Shown piece after piece: positions 26,058 through 34,193 of a stretch of DNA of 42,811 nucleotides. The stretch covers positions 1 through 42,811 of the forward strand of contig CAKUEM010000009.1 in the NCBI GenBank assembly GCA_934646115.1, read 5' to 3'. Made by a program: the position numbers and the translations under genes. The notes under the pieces were generated by a model. The model had not been told where the DNA came from. It made no database searches and worked only from the letters and a program-made list of their open reading frames with translations. Numbering within the stretch: position 1 is the first letter of the stretch; each line of letters begins with the position of its first letter. The DNA comes from an uncultured Oscillospiraceae bacterium (GTDB taxonomy: Bacteria > Bacillota > Clostridia > Oscillospirales > JAAYXM01).

Positions 26058-26112
26058 TCGCAAGGGGGGGCAGGGGAGACTGCGCGCTTTTGCGGCAAGC
26101 CGCTATGCTCTC

Positions 26113-26158
26113 AAAAAAAGAGGATTATCTCGAACACAGCTTTCGAGATAATCCTCTT
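26113..26158 (-). terminator. Terminator of the ribosomal protein supercluster
   Basis: AAGAGGATTATCTCGA and TCGAGATAATCCTCTT form a 16-bp near-perfect stem with a short loop. On the minus strand the stem is followed by seven T residues. It lies just after rplQ and closes the long S10-spc-alpha transcription unit. Confidence 0.93.
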
Positions 26159-26175
26159 TAACTTGCGATAAAGAA

Positions 26176-26517
26176 TTAGACCAATTCGATGATCGCCATC
26201 TCCGCGCAGTCGCCGCGGCGCGGACCGAGCTTCGTGACGCGGCAATAGCCGCCGTTACGATCGGCATACTTCGGCGCGATCTCATCAAACAGCTTCTTCA
26301 CGACGTCTTCCTTCGTGATGAACGCAAGCGCCTGCCGTCTGGTATGCAGCGTATTCGCCTTACCAAGCGTAATCATCTTCTCAGTAAGCGGGCGAACTTC
26401 CTTCGCACGCATCACAGTGGTCTCAATTTTCCCATTCTCAAGCAGATAGGTGACCATAGCGCGCAGCATTGCACGACGCGCATCGGTCGCTCTGCCGAGC
26501 TTCCGTGTTCCGGGCAT
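26176..26517 (-). CDS. rplQ: 50S ribosomal protein L17
   Basis: This 113-residue protein binds 23S rRNA near the exit-tunnel surface. It starts MPGTRKLGRATDARRAMLRA, the L17 signature, and ends RRGDCAEMAIIELV, as in Bacillota. ATG 26517 has GGAGG about 8 nt upstream; the frame stays open further but has no better start. It is the last gene of the alpha operon. A long hairpin separates it from rpoA. Confidence 0.97.
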   Translation of the reverse strand: MPGTRKLGRATDARRAMLRAMVTYLLENGKIETTVMRAKEVRPLTEKMITLGKANTLHTRRQALAFITKEDVVKKLFDEIAPKYADRNGGYCRVTKLGPRRGDCAEMAIIELV

Positions 26518-26559
26518 CGAAATACCTCCTTTTATCAGTGGTAATAATAAGCGGTTTTT

Positions 26560-26617
26560 GCAAATCCCCGCCCGCGCGTTCCGCGCAAGGTCGGGCGGAT
26601 GCGCCCCGGGGATTTGC
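26560..26617 (-). other. Long intercistronic hairpin between rpoA and rplQ
   Basis: GCAAATCCCCG (26560-26570) and CGGGGATTTGC (26607-26617) are exact complements (11 bp). They enclose a second pairing of GCCCG with CGGGC and an inner GCGCG/CGCGC. There is no T run on the minus strand, so it is not a simple terminator. It may protect or process the mRNA or tune rplQ expression. Confidence 0.6.
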
Positions 26618-26645
26618 CGCAATGGCAGCCTCCGCCGCCATGAAC

Positions 26646-27593
26646 TTAGTTCTCGTCACTCGCGAGCGCAAGACCCATCGCATCGAGCTTGTTGATCACT
26701 TCCTCGAGCGATTTGTGGCCCAGGTTTCGAACCTTCATCATATCCTCCTGGGTCTTATTGATCAAGTCTTCCACGGTGTTGATCCCCGCGCGCTTTAAGC
26801 AGTTAAACGAGCGAACCGACAGATCCAGCTCTTCGATCGTCATTTCAAGCACCTTATCGCGCTGTGACTCTGGCTTCTCGATCACGATCGAGGTGTTGCC
26901 GATATCCTCAGACAGGTCGATAAACAGCGACAGATGGTCTGCCAAAATTTTCGCCCCGTAGGACACTGCATCCCGCGCGGTGATCGTCTTATTCGTCCAG
27001 ACCTCGAGAGTGAGCTTATCAAAATCGGTCATATTCCCAACGCGGGTATTCTCGATATGATAATTCACCTTATGCACCGGCGTGTAGATCGAATCGACCG
27101 GCAGAACCCCAATCACCGACTGCGCCGGCTTGTTCCGGTCAGACGGGACGTAGCCGCGCCCATGATTGATCGTAAGCTCCATGCTGAGCGACGCATCCGC
27201 GCCGAGCGTTGCGATATGCAGGTCAGGATTTAAGATCTCGACCTCGCCGTCTGACTTGATGTCACCGGCGCAAACCTCGCGCTCGCCCATCGCTTCGATG
27301 TAAACCGTCTTGCTCTCATTACCGTGCAGCCGCGCGACAATGCCCTTGACGTTTAAGATGATCTCCGTCACATCCTCCTTAACCCCGGGGATCGTGGAGA
27401 ACTCGTGCGACACGCCCGCAATCTTGATATCGGTCACCGCCGTGCCCGGCAGCGAGGAAAGAAGTACGCGGCGCAAAGAATTGCCAAGCGTTGTGCCATA
27501 GCCGCGCTCCAGCGGCTCGATCACGAACTTGCCGTAAGACCCGTCTTCCGCACAGTCCAGGCATTCAATACGCGGCTTCTCAATTTCTATCAT
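26646..27593 (-). CDS. rpoA: DNA-directed RNA polymerase alpha subunit
   Basis: This 315-residue subunit nucleates RNA polymerase assembly. The N-terminal domain (about 1-230) has GYGTTLGNSLRRVLLSSLPG, the dimerisation signature. The C-terminal domain (about 250-315) has LDLSVRSFNCLKRAGINTVE and VRNLGHKSLEEVINKL, which contact UP elements and activators. AGGAGGG lies before the ATG. It sits between rpsD and rplQ as in the classical alpha operon. Confidence 0.98.
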   Translation of the reverse strand: MIEIEKPRIECLDCAEDGSYGKFVIEPLERGYGTTLGNSLRRVLLSSLPGTAVTDIKIAGVSHEFSTIPGVKEDVTEIILNVKGIVARLHGNESKTVYIEAMGEREVCAGDIKSDGEVEILNPDLHIATLGADASLSMELTINHGRGYVPSDRNKPAQSVIGVLPVDSIYTPVHKVNYHIENTRVGNMTDFDKLTLEVWTNKTITARDAVSYGAKILADHLSLFIDLSEDIGNTSIVIEKPESQRDKVLEMTIEELDLSVRSFNCLKRAGINTVEDLINKTQEDMMKVRNLGHKSLEEVINKLDAMGLALASDEN

Positions 27594-27612
27594 AAATTAC
27601 CCTCCTTGTGAG

Positions 27613-27632
27613 GCAGCGCAGCACAGCGCTGC
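27613..27632 (-). other. Hairpin just upstream of rpoA
   Basis: GCAGCGC (27613-27619) and GCGCTGC (27626-27632) form a 7-bp stem with a 6-nt loop. It lies within the 110-nt rpsD-rpoA gap and just upstream of the rpoA ribosome site. It could modulate rpoA translation or mRNA processing. The rest of the gap shows nothing clear. Confidence 0.45.
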
Positions 27633-27703
27633 TTTTTCGTTGCAGCTTCCAGTAGCTTCGAGGGTTTGCGAAGCTTTGCCGAATCCAGTGATACGCGCAA
27701 GGC

Positions 27704-28333
27704 TTACTTAGAGTACAACTCGACGATGAGGTGTTCCTCAACCGGCAGGTCGATATCTTCGCGCTCCGGAAGATTTAAGACCTTCGCCTCGAACGTATTC
27801 TTATCCATATCCAACCACTTCGGCGGCACGCGGGACGCATTCGCCTCGATGATCGCCTTGAATTTATCCGAGCTGCGGCTCGACTCCTTCAGCGCGATCA
27901 CGTCGCCCGCCTTCACCAGGTAGGACGGAATGTTCACCTTCTTGCCATTTACGGTGAAATGGCTGTGCGACACGAGCTGGCGCGCCTCCGGGCGGCTCAT
28001 CGCAAGCCCTAAGCGATACACCACGTTGTCTAAGCGAGACTCCAGGATGCGGAGCAGGTTTTCGCCGGTCACGCCCTGCTTGGCGCTCGCCATCTCGAAA
28101 TACTTTGCGAACTGGCTCTCAAGCACGCCATAGTAGCGGCGGGTCTTCTGCTTCTCACGATGCTGAAGCGCATACTCCGATAACTTTTTGCGGCCCTTGC
28201 CGTGCTGACCCGGAACCTGAGCCGGACGGCGGTCGATCGAACACTTGCCGGTATAGCAGCGGTCGCCCTTTAAGAAGAGCTTTTGCCCTTCGCGGCGGCA
28301 CTGGCGGCACACGGCGCCTGTATATCTTGCCAT
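27704..28333 (-). CDS. rpsD: 30S ribosomal protein S4 (zinc-ribbon form)
   Basis: This 209-residue primary 16S rRNA binder nucleates 30S assembly. The N-terminus carries the zinc-type cysteines CRQC and CYTGKC (the C+ paralogue). The S4 RNA-binding domain (LESRLDNVVYRLGLAMSRPE) follows, with SHSHFTVNGKKVNIPSYLVK. GGAGGTG lies upstream of ATG 28333. In many bacteria S4 represses the alpha operon; no S4-type leader was recognised here. Confidence 0.98.
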   Translation of the reverse strand: MARYTGAVCRQCRREGQKLFLKGDRCYTGKCSIDRRPAQVPGQHGKGRKKLSEYALQHREKQKTRRYYGVLESQFAKYFEMASAKQGVTGENLLRILESRLDNVVYRLGLAMSRPEARQLVSHSHFTVNGKKVNIPSYLVKAGDVIALKESSRSSDKFKAIIEANASRVPPKWLDMDKNTFEAKVLNLPEREDIDLPVEEHLIVELYSK

Positions 28334-28351
28334 AGTAATTACACCTCCAAA

Positions 28352-28756
28352 TTATACGCGTCTTCTCTTTGGCGGGCGGCATCCATTGTGCGGGATCGGG
28401 GTCACATCTTTGATCATGTTGACCTCAAGACCAGCCGCCTGGAGCGCGCGGATCGCAGCCTCACGGCCTGCGCCCGGACCCTTAACGTACACTTCAACGG
28501 TCTTCAATCCATGCTCCATTGCAGCCTTCGCCGCGGTCTCCGCCGCGACCTGCGCCGCAAACGGGGTGGATTTCTTCGAGCCACGGAAGCCCATGCCGCC
28601 GCTCGACGCCCAGGACAGAGCGTTTCCGTTGGTATCCGTGATGGTGACCATGGTGTTGTTGAAGGAGGAACGGATATGTGCCGCGCCTTTTTCAATATTT
28701 TTGCGTTCACGGCGCTTTCTGGATGCGCCCTTTCTCACGGTTTTAGGACTAGCCAC
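28352..28756 (-). CDS. rpsK: 30S ribosomal protein S11
   Basis: This 134-residue protein of the 30S platform lies near the Shine-Dalgarno helix. The core HIRSSFNNTMVTITDTNGN and the C-terminal IPHNGCRPPKRRRV are diagnostic. Translation starts at GTG 28756, with GGAGG 9 nt upstream; the basic N-terminal leader (VRKGASRKRRERKNIEKG) is typical of Bacillota. It lies 14 nt after rpsM. Confidence 0.98.
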   Translation of the reverse strand: MASPKTVRKGASRKRRERKNIEKGAAHIRSSFNNTMVTITDTNGNALSWASSGGMGFRGSKKSTPFAAQVAAETAAKAAMEHGLKTVEVYVKGPGAGREAAIRALQAAGLEVNMIKDVTPIPHNGCRPPKRRRV

Positions 28757-28770
28757 GTTTCATGCCCTCC

Positions 28771-29139
28771 TTACTTCTTCTTATTCGCAATGGTTCTCTT
28801 CGGACCCTTGCGAGTTCTAGCATTTGTTTTCGTGCGCTGACCACGGACGGGGAGACCCCTTCTGTGGCGCAGACCGCGGTAAGAGCCGATCTCGATCAGT
28901 CTCTTGATATCGAGCGCGGTATCGCGGCGCAGGTCGCCCTCTACGCGATAGCTCTTGTCGATATATTCACGTAATTTTGCAACGTCGTCCTCTGTTAAGT
29001 CCTTCACGCGGGTATCCGGGTTGAGCCCGGTCGCAGCGAGGATCTCATTTGCGCGACTTCTGCCGATACCGAAGATGTAGGTCAGCCCGATTTCGAGCCG
29101 CTTTTCCTTCGGCAGGTCTGTTCCGGCTATACGTGCCAT
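28771..29139 (-). CDS. rpsM: 30S ribosomal protein S13
   Basis: This 122-residue head protein contacts the P-site tRNA and forms bridges to the 50S. It begins MARIAGTDLPKEKRLEIGLT and ends with the basic tail RTRKGPKRTIANKKK. The helix-turn-helix-like YIFGIGRSRANEIL and RGLRHRRGLPVRGQRT motifs are conserved. GGAGGTGCAAGTTAA precedes ATG 29139. It follows rpmJ. Confidence 0.98.
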   Translation of the reverse strand: MARIAGTDLPKEKRLEIGLTYIFGIGRSRANEILAATGLNPDTRVKDLTEDDVAKLREYIDKSYRVEGDLRRDTALDIKRLIEIGSYRGLRHRRGLPVRGQRTKTNARTRKGPKRTIANKKK

Positions 29140-29173
29140 TTAACTTGCACCTCCAACTTTTATAAACTTTCGT

Positions 29174-29287
29174 TTAGCCCTGTTTCTGCTTGTGCTTCGG
29201 GTTCTCGCAAATAACCATAACTCTGCCCTTGCGGCGAATGATCTTGCATTTCTCGCACATGGGCTTAACGGATGGTCTTACCTTCAT
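29174..29287 (-). CDS. rpmJ: 50S ribosomal protein L36 (zinc-binding form)
   Basis: This is a 37-residue protein in the gap between infA and rpsM. It reads MKVRPSVKPMCEKCKIIRRK, then GRVMVICENPKHKQKQG. The zinc ligands C11, C14, C27 and H32 are all present, so this is the zinc-dependent form. CAGGAGG lies upstream of ATG 29287. L36 stabilises 23S rRNA near the peptidyl transferase region. Confidence 0.97.
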   Translation of the reverse strand: MKVRPSVKPMCEKCKIIRRKGRVMVICENPKHKQKQG

Positions 29288-29326
29288 TTCAAAAACCTCC
29301 TGTTTACGAGAGGGAAGCCCTCTCTG

Positions 29327-29545
29327 CTACTTCGATCTCCAGGTGATGCGTCCGCGGGTCAGGTCGTACGGCGACATCTGCACGGTCACGCGATCGCCCG
29401 GCAAAATCCGGATAAAATGCATACGAAGCTTACCGGAAATATGCGCCAAAATGGTATGTCCATTGCCAATATCCACTTGGAACATGGCGTTTGGCAGCGC
29501 CTCTATGACGGTACCTTCGAGCTCGATGACGTCTTCTTTTGCCAA
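29327..29545 (-). CDS. infA: Translation initiation factor IF-1
   Basis: This 72-residue S1/OB-fold protein occupies the A site of the 30S during initiation. The sequence AKEDVIELEGTVIEALPNAM, the GHTILAHISGKLRMHFIRIL core and the RGRITWRSK end are typical. The start is TTG 29545, set by AAGGAGG 8 nt upstream inside the end of the KOW gene. A non-AUG start on infA is noteworthy because initiation strength at such codons depends on initiation factors. Confidence 0.97.
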   Translation of the reverse strand: MAKEDVIELEGTVIEALPNAMFQVDIGNGHTILAHISGKLRMHFIRILPGDRVTVQMSPYDLTRGRITWRSK

Positions 29546-29550
29546 GCAAA

Positions 29551-29850
29551 CTACCTCCTTCTGCTTGAAGCGGCGTCGTCTCCGCCGGCTTCGGCGGTAA
29601 ATTCGGCGAGCGCCCTGCGTATCTCGCTGTTTAATACCTTGTCTTCCCGCAGAAGCTTTCCGGAAAGGCGCTCTCCCAGCTGCCCCGCAAAAGCGACATG
29701 CTTTCTGCGTTTCTTCTTCGGCGCTTCCAGCTTCCGCAGCTTCCCATCGACAAGATACACGAAGTCGTTTTCCGTTTCCACCACAACGAATGGCCGATCT
29801 TTATCGCGCCCGGCGAGCGATACAACAATATGGGTTTTTTTAATCTCCAT
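29551..29850 (-). CDS. KOW-domain RNA-binding protein (L14e-like)
   Basis: This 99-residue protein sits between map and infA. The first 50 residues read like a KOW fold (HIVVSLAGRDKDRPFVVVE, FVYLVDGKLRKLEAPKKKRR), similar to the L14e/L6e/L27e-type KOW proteins that Clostridia encode here. The C-terminal half is charged and helical and ends in a Ser/Arg tail. It probably binds RNA or the ribosome, but its exact role is not established. Its stop is five nt before the infA start and its ATG is two nt after the map stop, so it is translationally coupled to both. Confidence 0.82.
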   Translation of the reverse strand: MEIKKTHIVVSLAGRDKDRPFVVVETENDFVYLVDGKLRKLEAPKKKRRKHVAFAGQLGERLSGKLLREDKVLNSEIRRALAEFTAEAGGDDAASSRRR

Positions 29851-29852
29851 TG

Positions 29853-30611
29853 TTATATTCCCTCATCAGCGCACGTCAAGATCAGCGGCGCATCCTCTGT
29901 GATGGCGATTGAATTTTCATAATGAGCCGACAGCTTCCCGTCGCGGGTTTTCACCGTCCACCCATCTGATAGGATCTTAACCGAAAATGTGCCCGCGTTG
30001 ACCATCGGCTCAACCGCAATCGTCATGCCGGCGCAAAGTCTTGCGCCCTTGCCCGGCGCGCCGTAGTTTGGAACCTCCGGCTCTTCATGCAGCTTTGAAC
30101 CAACGCCATGCCCCACGAAATCGCGCACCACGGAAAATCCCGCCGCCTCCACATATTCCTGGATCGCGTGCGAAATATCGTGCAGCCGATTTCCGGCGCG
30201 GGCGTACTTCATACCCTCATAGAAGCTCTGCCGTGTTACAGCGATCAGCCGCTCTGCTTCATCCGAGATCTTGCCGACCGGGAAGGTATTGGCACAGTCG
30301 CCCACATACCCGTCAAGCGTTGCGCCCACGTCGATTTTAACGATATCGCCGTTGCGCAGCGCAAGCGCTCCCGGAATGCCATGGATCACCTGGTCATTGA
30401 CCGAGATGCACGCGGCGCCGGGAAACCCGCCATAGCCCAGAAATGTGGGATATGCGCCGCGGTCGGTAATGAATTTATGGATGAATTCATCGAGCTGCCC
30501 CGTTGTAACACCAGGCGCTACCATGCGCCCGGCGGCGGCAAGCGCAGACGCGGCAATGCCGCCCGCACGGCGCATTTTCTCGATCTCATGCGCGGATTTA
30601 ATTGCGATCAA
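29853..30611 (-). CDS. map: Methionine aminopeptidase, type I
   Basis: This 252-residue metalloenzyme removes the initiator methionine from nascent proteins. The dimetal ligands are in the usual places: DVGATLDGYVGDCA (two Asp), GHGVGSKLHEEPEVPN (His) and MTIAVEPMVN plus the late Glu. The start is TTG 30611, since MIAIKSAHEIEKMRRAG is the standard N-terminus and GGGAGG lies 9 nt upstream. It follows adk by 83 nt; a CTGCCG/CGGCAG inverted repeat occurs in that gap. Confidence 0.97.
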   Translation of the reverse strand: MIAIKSAHEIEKMRRAGGIAASALAAAGRMVAPGVTTGQLDEFIHKFITDRGAYPTFLGYGGFPGAACISVNDQVIHGIPGALALRNGDIVKIDVGATLDGYVGDCANTFPVGKISDEAERLIAVTRQSFYEGMKYARAGNRLHDISHAIQEYVEAAGFSVVRDFVGHGVGSKLHEEPEVPNYGAPGKGARLCAGMTIAVEPMVNAGTFSVKILSDGWTVKTRDGKLSAHYENSIAITEDAPLILTCADEGI

Positions 30612-30694
30612 TTTCTTTCGCCTCCCAGTCCTTCCGATCTGGTCCTGCCGCGGCGCTATGCCGACGGCAGATCAGCCAAGTCCATTGCATACAC

Positions 30695-31327
30695 TTAAAT
30701 CCCCAACGCCGCGAACACCAACCGCGTGGTATCCGCCAGTTCTTCCTGACCCTGCACCGTCTTGAGCTTACCCTGTTTTTCATAGTAGCCCTTGAGCGGT
30801 TCGGTCTGCTCATGATAGACATGCAGGCGATCGCGCACGGTCTCCGGCGCGTCATCCTTACGCTGGATGAGCGTTCCGCCGCAAGCGTCGCACACGCCGT
30901 CCTTCGCCGGCTTCTTATAGAGCAGGTGATACGACGCGCCGCAGCTTTCGCATACGCGGCGACCGCCCATGCGGCGCTCGATCGCGGCATCGTCCACCTC
31001 GATGGACAGCACCGTATCGATCGTAACGCCCATCGCGTCAAGCGCTTCCGCCTGCGCGACCGTGCGGGGCATACCGTCTAAAATAAACCCGTTCTTGCAG
31101 TCGTCTGCTGCCAATCTTTCTTTGACAACGCCAACGATGACATTGTCCGGAACCAGCTTGCCCGCGTCCATAAAGCCTTTCGCTTCCAGACCCATGGCGG
31201 TTCCGTTTTTGATCGCTTCGCGCAGAATATTTCCGGTTGAGATCGCCGGAATATTCAGCTTTTCGCAGATCAGCTCCGCCTGCGTGCCTTTGCCCGCGCC
31301 GGGAGCACCTAATAAAATCAGTCTCAT
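30695..31327 (-). CDS. adk: Adenylate kinase (zinc-lid form)
   Basis: This 210-residue enzyme interconverts ATP + AMP and 2 ADP. It starts MRLILLGAPGAGKGTQAELI (P loop). It has the AMP-binding region (STGNILREAI), GFILDGMPRTVAQAEAL, and a long lid with CESC and CDAC cysteines that bind structural zinc, as is common in Gram-positive bacteria. The ATG at 31327 is preceded by GGGGTATG. Its position between secY and map is canonical. Confidence 0.97.
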   Translation of the reverse strand: MRLILLGAPGAGKGTQAELICEKLNIPAISTGNILREAIKNGTAMGLEAKGFMDAGKLVPDNVIVGVVKERLAADDCKNGFILDGMPRTVAQAEALDAMGVTIDTVLSIEVDDAAIERRMGGRRVCESCGASYHLLYKKPAKDGVCDACGGTLIQRKDDAPETVRDRLHVYHEQTEPLKGYYEKQGKLKTVQGQEELADTTRLVFAALGI

Positions 31328-31343
31328 GATTCACATACCCCTT

Positions 31344-32645
31344 TTATTCGAGGAAGCCCTTGTAATTGCGCATCATCATCTGCTGCTCAAGCTGCTTCAC
31401 GGTTTCAAGCGCAACACCGACGACGATCATGATCGACGTGCCGCCGATGGTCAGCCCGGAAATGCTTGCAAAGTTGCCGACGATCGTCGGAAGCAGCGCG
31501 ATGATACCGAGGCAAACCGCGCCAAAGAACGTGACTTTGTTCATGACCTTCGCGATGAAATCGGAGGTCGGACGGCCCGGACGGAAGCCCGGAATAAAGC
31601 CGCCGTTGTTCTTCAGGTTGTTCGAGATCTCCACCGGATTGTACTGAATCGCGGTGTAGAAATAGCTGAAGAAGATAATGAGCAGGAAATAGATGATCGC
31701 ATAGACCCAGCTGCTCGGCGAGAAGACGTATTTATTAACATTCGCCCAGAAGCTGCCTGCCGCAGGCGTGGGGAAGAACGCCATGATCGTTGCCGGGAAG
31801 GTCGTGATCGACGATGCGAAAATGATCGGCATAACGCCGGACATATTCACCTTGATCGGCAAGCTGGTGTTGCGACCGCCATACATCTTGCGACCGACCA
31901 TCTTCTTCGCATACTGGATCGGGATACGGCGCTCCGCGTCAGACATCCAGACGATGAACATGATGACCGCGAGGAACAGAACCACAACGATCGCCAGCGT
32001 AAACCAGCTCATGCCGCCAGCGCTCAGCTGACCCGCCGCGCTTTGAATGATCTGCGGTCCGCGGGAGATGATGCTGGCAAACAGGATGATCGAGATTCCG
32101 TTGCCCACGCCGTGGTCGGTGATCTGCTCGCCCAGCCACATGATGAACGCGGTACCTGCCGTGAAGGTCAGGATGATCAGAATCGCGACATACGTAGAAT
32201 TCAAGCTGCCCGGATTGATCAGCGATGCGCCGCCACGCGCGAGCATGGTGTAATACGCAAAGCCCATAAGCAGACCGAGCAGAACGGTCACATAACGGGT
32301 TGCCGCCGCAAGCTTCTTGCGGCCCTGCTCGCCGCCGTCTTTCACCATGCGCTCAAGCGCCGGGATCGCAACGGAAAGCAGCTGCATAATGATGGATGCG
32401 TTGATATACGGCTGAATGGAAAGCGCAAAAATATTTGCCGTTTCAAAACCGCCGCCGGACATCATATTAAAGAAGCCCAGAATCGTGTTGTCATAGCTGT
32501 CAAAGAAGGTTTTTAACGCCTCGGTATCGATAAACGGGACCGGGATCGCGGAACCTAGGCGGAATATCACGAGGCACACCAGAGTAAAGATAAGCTTTTT
32601 TCTAAGTTCCGGCATCTTCCATGCATTCCTGATTGTCTTCAGCAA
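31344..32645 (-). CDS. secY: Protein translocase subunit SecY
   Basis: This 433-residue, ten-helix channel forms the core of the Sec translocon. Recognisable segments are GSAIPVPFID (plug/first periplasmic region), YINASIIMQLL, TALLG-type helices and the cytoplasmic loop NPVEISNNLKNNGGFIPGFRPG. Translation starts at TTG 32645, directly after the rplO stop codon, with GAGGTGAT inside the rplO end as ribosome site. Strong coupling of secY to L15 synthesis is implied. Confidence 0.98.
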   Translation of the reverse strand: MLKTIRNAWKMPELRKKLIFTLVCLVIFRLGSAIPVPFIDTEALKTFFDSYDNTILGFFNMMSGGGFETANIFALSIQPYINASIIMQLLSVAIPALERMVKDGGEQGRKKLAAATRYVTVLLGLLMGFAYYTMLARGGASLINPGSLNSTYVAILIILTFTAGTAFIMWLGEQITDHGVGNGISIILFASIISRGPQIIQSAAGQLSAGGMSWFTLAIVVVLFLAVIMFIVWMSDAERRIPIQYAKKMVGRKMYGGRNTSLPIKVNMSGVMPIIFASSITTFPATIMAFFPTPAAGSFWANVNKYVFSPSSWVYAIIYFLLIIFFSYFYTAIQYNPVEISNNLKNNGGFIPGFRPGRPTSDFIAKVMNKVTFFGAVCLGIIALLPTIVGNFASISGLTIGGTSIMIVVGVALETVKQLEQQMMMRNYKGFLE

Positions 32646-33086
32646 CTAAATCACCTCGACCTTTCCACCTGCCGCTTCGATCTTCTCTTTGGCAGATTTG
32701 GAGAAAGCCACCGCCTTTACCGTAAGCTTCTTGGTCAGCTCTCCGTTTCCTAATACGCGGAGGCCGTCCTCCGGCTTGCGAATCTTACCGCATGCGACGA
32801 GCTCATCAATGCTGACAAACGCGCCGTTATCAAACGCTTCCAGATCGGATACGTTGATGATCGCATACTTCTTGGCAAAAATATTATTGAATCCACGCTT
32901 CGGCAAACGACGGGTGATCGGCATCTGGCCGCCTTCAAACCCAACGCGAACGCCGCCGCCCGAGCGCGCGTTCTGACCCTTATGACCCTTACCAGCGGTT
33001 TTGCCGTTGCCGGAAGCCGGGCCGCGGCCTTTGCGCTTATACTCTTTCGTGGAGCCATATGCGGGAGACAGTTCATGCAGTTTCAC
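32646..33086 (-). CDS. rplO: 50S ribosomal protein L15
   Basis: This 146-residue late-assembly protein begins MKLHELSPAYGSTKEYKRKG, followed by the Gly-rich loop GRGPASGNGKTAGKGHKGQN that threads into 23S rRNA. GTG 33086 is the start, with GGAGGTGCAAGGTA upstream. The stop codon abuts the secY start. Confidence 0.97.
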   Translation of the reverse strand: MKLHELSPAYGSTKEYKRKGRGPASGNGKTAGKGHKGQNARSGGGVRVGFEGGQMPITRRLPKRGFNNIFAKKYAIINVSDLEAFDNGAFVSIDELVACGKIRKPEDGLRVLGNGELTKKLTVKAVAFSKSAKEKIEAAGGKVEVI

Positions 33087-33103
33087 TACCTTGCACCTCC
33101 CAA

Positions 33104-33283
33104 CTATTCAGCCTCAACCTTGATAAGGTAGCTGATCTTCGCGATCTTGCCGCGAGTCTGCGCATTATCAGGCTGGACTGTTACATCATTGATCTTTTTA
33201 AGACCGAGCGAGTTAGCAGTGGCAATATGTTTCTCAAGTCTGCCAACCAAGCTCTTGGTGAGCGTAATTTTAAGTTGAGCCAC
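33104..33283 (-). CDS. rpmD: 50S ribosomal protein L30
   Basis: This is a 59-residue protein between rpsE and rplO. It reads VAQLKITLTKSLVGRLEKHI and continues ATANSLGLKKIND to a YLIKVEAE end, the standard bacterial L30 fold. GTG 33283 is the start, with AGGAGG 7 nt upstream. It binds 23S rRNA domain II. Confidence 0.97.
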   Translation of the reverse strand: MAQLKITLTKSLVGRLEKHIATANSLGLKKINDVTVQPDNAQTRGKIAKISYLIKVEAE

Positions 33284-33294
33284 GATTAGCCCTC

Positions 33295-33798
33295 CTAACC
33301 TAGTATTTCGCTGACTGCGAGGCCGCGCTCACGCGCAACTTCCTCAGCGCCGCGCAGGCTGCGAAGCCCCTGCATCGTTGCGCTGACAACGTTCTGCGGG
33401 TTGTTGGAACGAAGACACTTCGTACGGATATCGCGAATGCCCGCCGCCTCGAGGACAGCGCGGACCGGACCGCCGGCAATTACGCCGGTACCGGGAGCCG
33501 CCGGCTTTAACAGCACGCGCCCTGCGCCGAAGGTGCCGATCACCTCGTGCGGAATCGTTGTGCCGAGAAGCGAAATCTTAACCATGTTCTTGCGCGCATC
33601 CTCAATTCCCTTGCGGATCGCGTCCGGAACTTCGGAAGCCTTGCCCAGACCAAATCCAACCGTTCCGTTCTCATCGCCCACAACAACGAGCGCCGCGAAC
33701 TTGAAGATACGACCGCCCTTTACCGTTTTCGATACGCGGTTTAAGGATACGACCTTCTCCTGAAAGCCGTCTGCCGGCTGATCAAATTTTTGAGCCAT
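33295..33798 (-). CDS. rpsE: 30S ribosomal protein S5
   Basis: This 167-residue protein is needed for decoding accuracy. It has the S5 double-stranded RNA-binding domain (VVSLNRVSKTVKGGRIFKFA) and the C-terminal GTGVIAGGPVRAVLEAAGI motif. ATG 33798 is chosen with GGAGGAGGT 7-9 nt upstream; the frame is open six codons further without a site. It lies between rplR and rpmD. Confidence 0.97.
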   Translation of the reverse strand: MAQKFDQPADGFQEKVVSLNRVSKTVKGGRIFKFAALVVVGDENGTVGFGLGKASEVPDAIRKGIEDARKNMVKISLLGTTIPHEVIGTFGAGRVLLKPAAPGTGVIAGGPVRAVLEAAGIRDIRTKCLRSNNPQNVVSATMQGLRSLRGAEEVARERGLAVSEILG

Positions 33799-33816
33799 GA
33801 TTCTACCTCCTCCCAA

Positions 33817-34176
33817 TTAAAACTGAAGTCCACCCTCGCGGGCGCCTTCTGCGAGTTCTTTCACTCTTCCGTGGAACAGGTAGCCGCCGCGATCAAAAAC
33901 GACAGACGAAATACCCTTGTCCTTTGCTCTCTCCGCGATCATCTGACCGACCTTGCGAGCCGCATCCTTGTTGCCGCCCTTGCCCTCAAACGCCTTCTCC
34001 GCGGTGTTCGCGGCGACCAGGGTCTTGCCGGTCGTATCGTCGATGATCTGCGCATAGATGTTTAAATTGCTGCGGAAAACGTTCAGGCGCGGCCGCTCGG
34101 CTGTGCCGGAGATTTTCGCGCGTACTCTTTTATGACGCTTTAAGCGCTGCTTGTTGGAATCTACCTTTGAAACCAT
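33817..34176 (-). CDS. rplR: 50S ribosomal protein L18
   Basis: This 119-residue 5S rRNA-binding protein has the basic start RLKRHKRVRAKISGTAERPR, the LNVFRSNLNIYAQIIDD strand region and the FDRGGYLFHGRVKELAEGAR end, as expected. It lies between rplF and rpsE with tight spacing. Confidence 0.97.
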   Translation of the reverse strand: MVSKVDSNKQRLKRHKRVRAKISGTAERPRLNVFRSNLNIYAQIIDDTTGKTLVAANTAEKAFEGKGGNKDAARKVGQMIAERAKDKGISSVVFDRGGYLFHGRVKELAEGAREGGLQF

Positions 34177-34193
34177 TTAGGCACACCTCACTT

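Noticed and set aside
30969..32516. 515-residue open frame on the plus strand
   Set aside because: It is antisense to adk and secY, which are certain. The translation is rich in His, Arg and Asp as expected from a shadow of GC-rich coding sequence, and there is no ribosome site.
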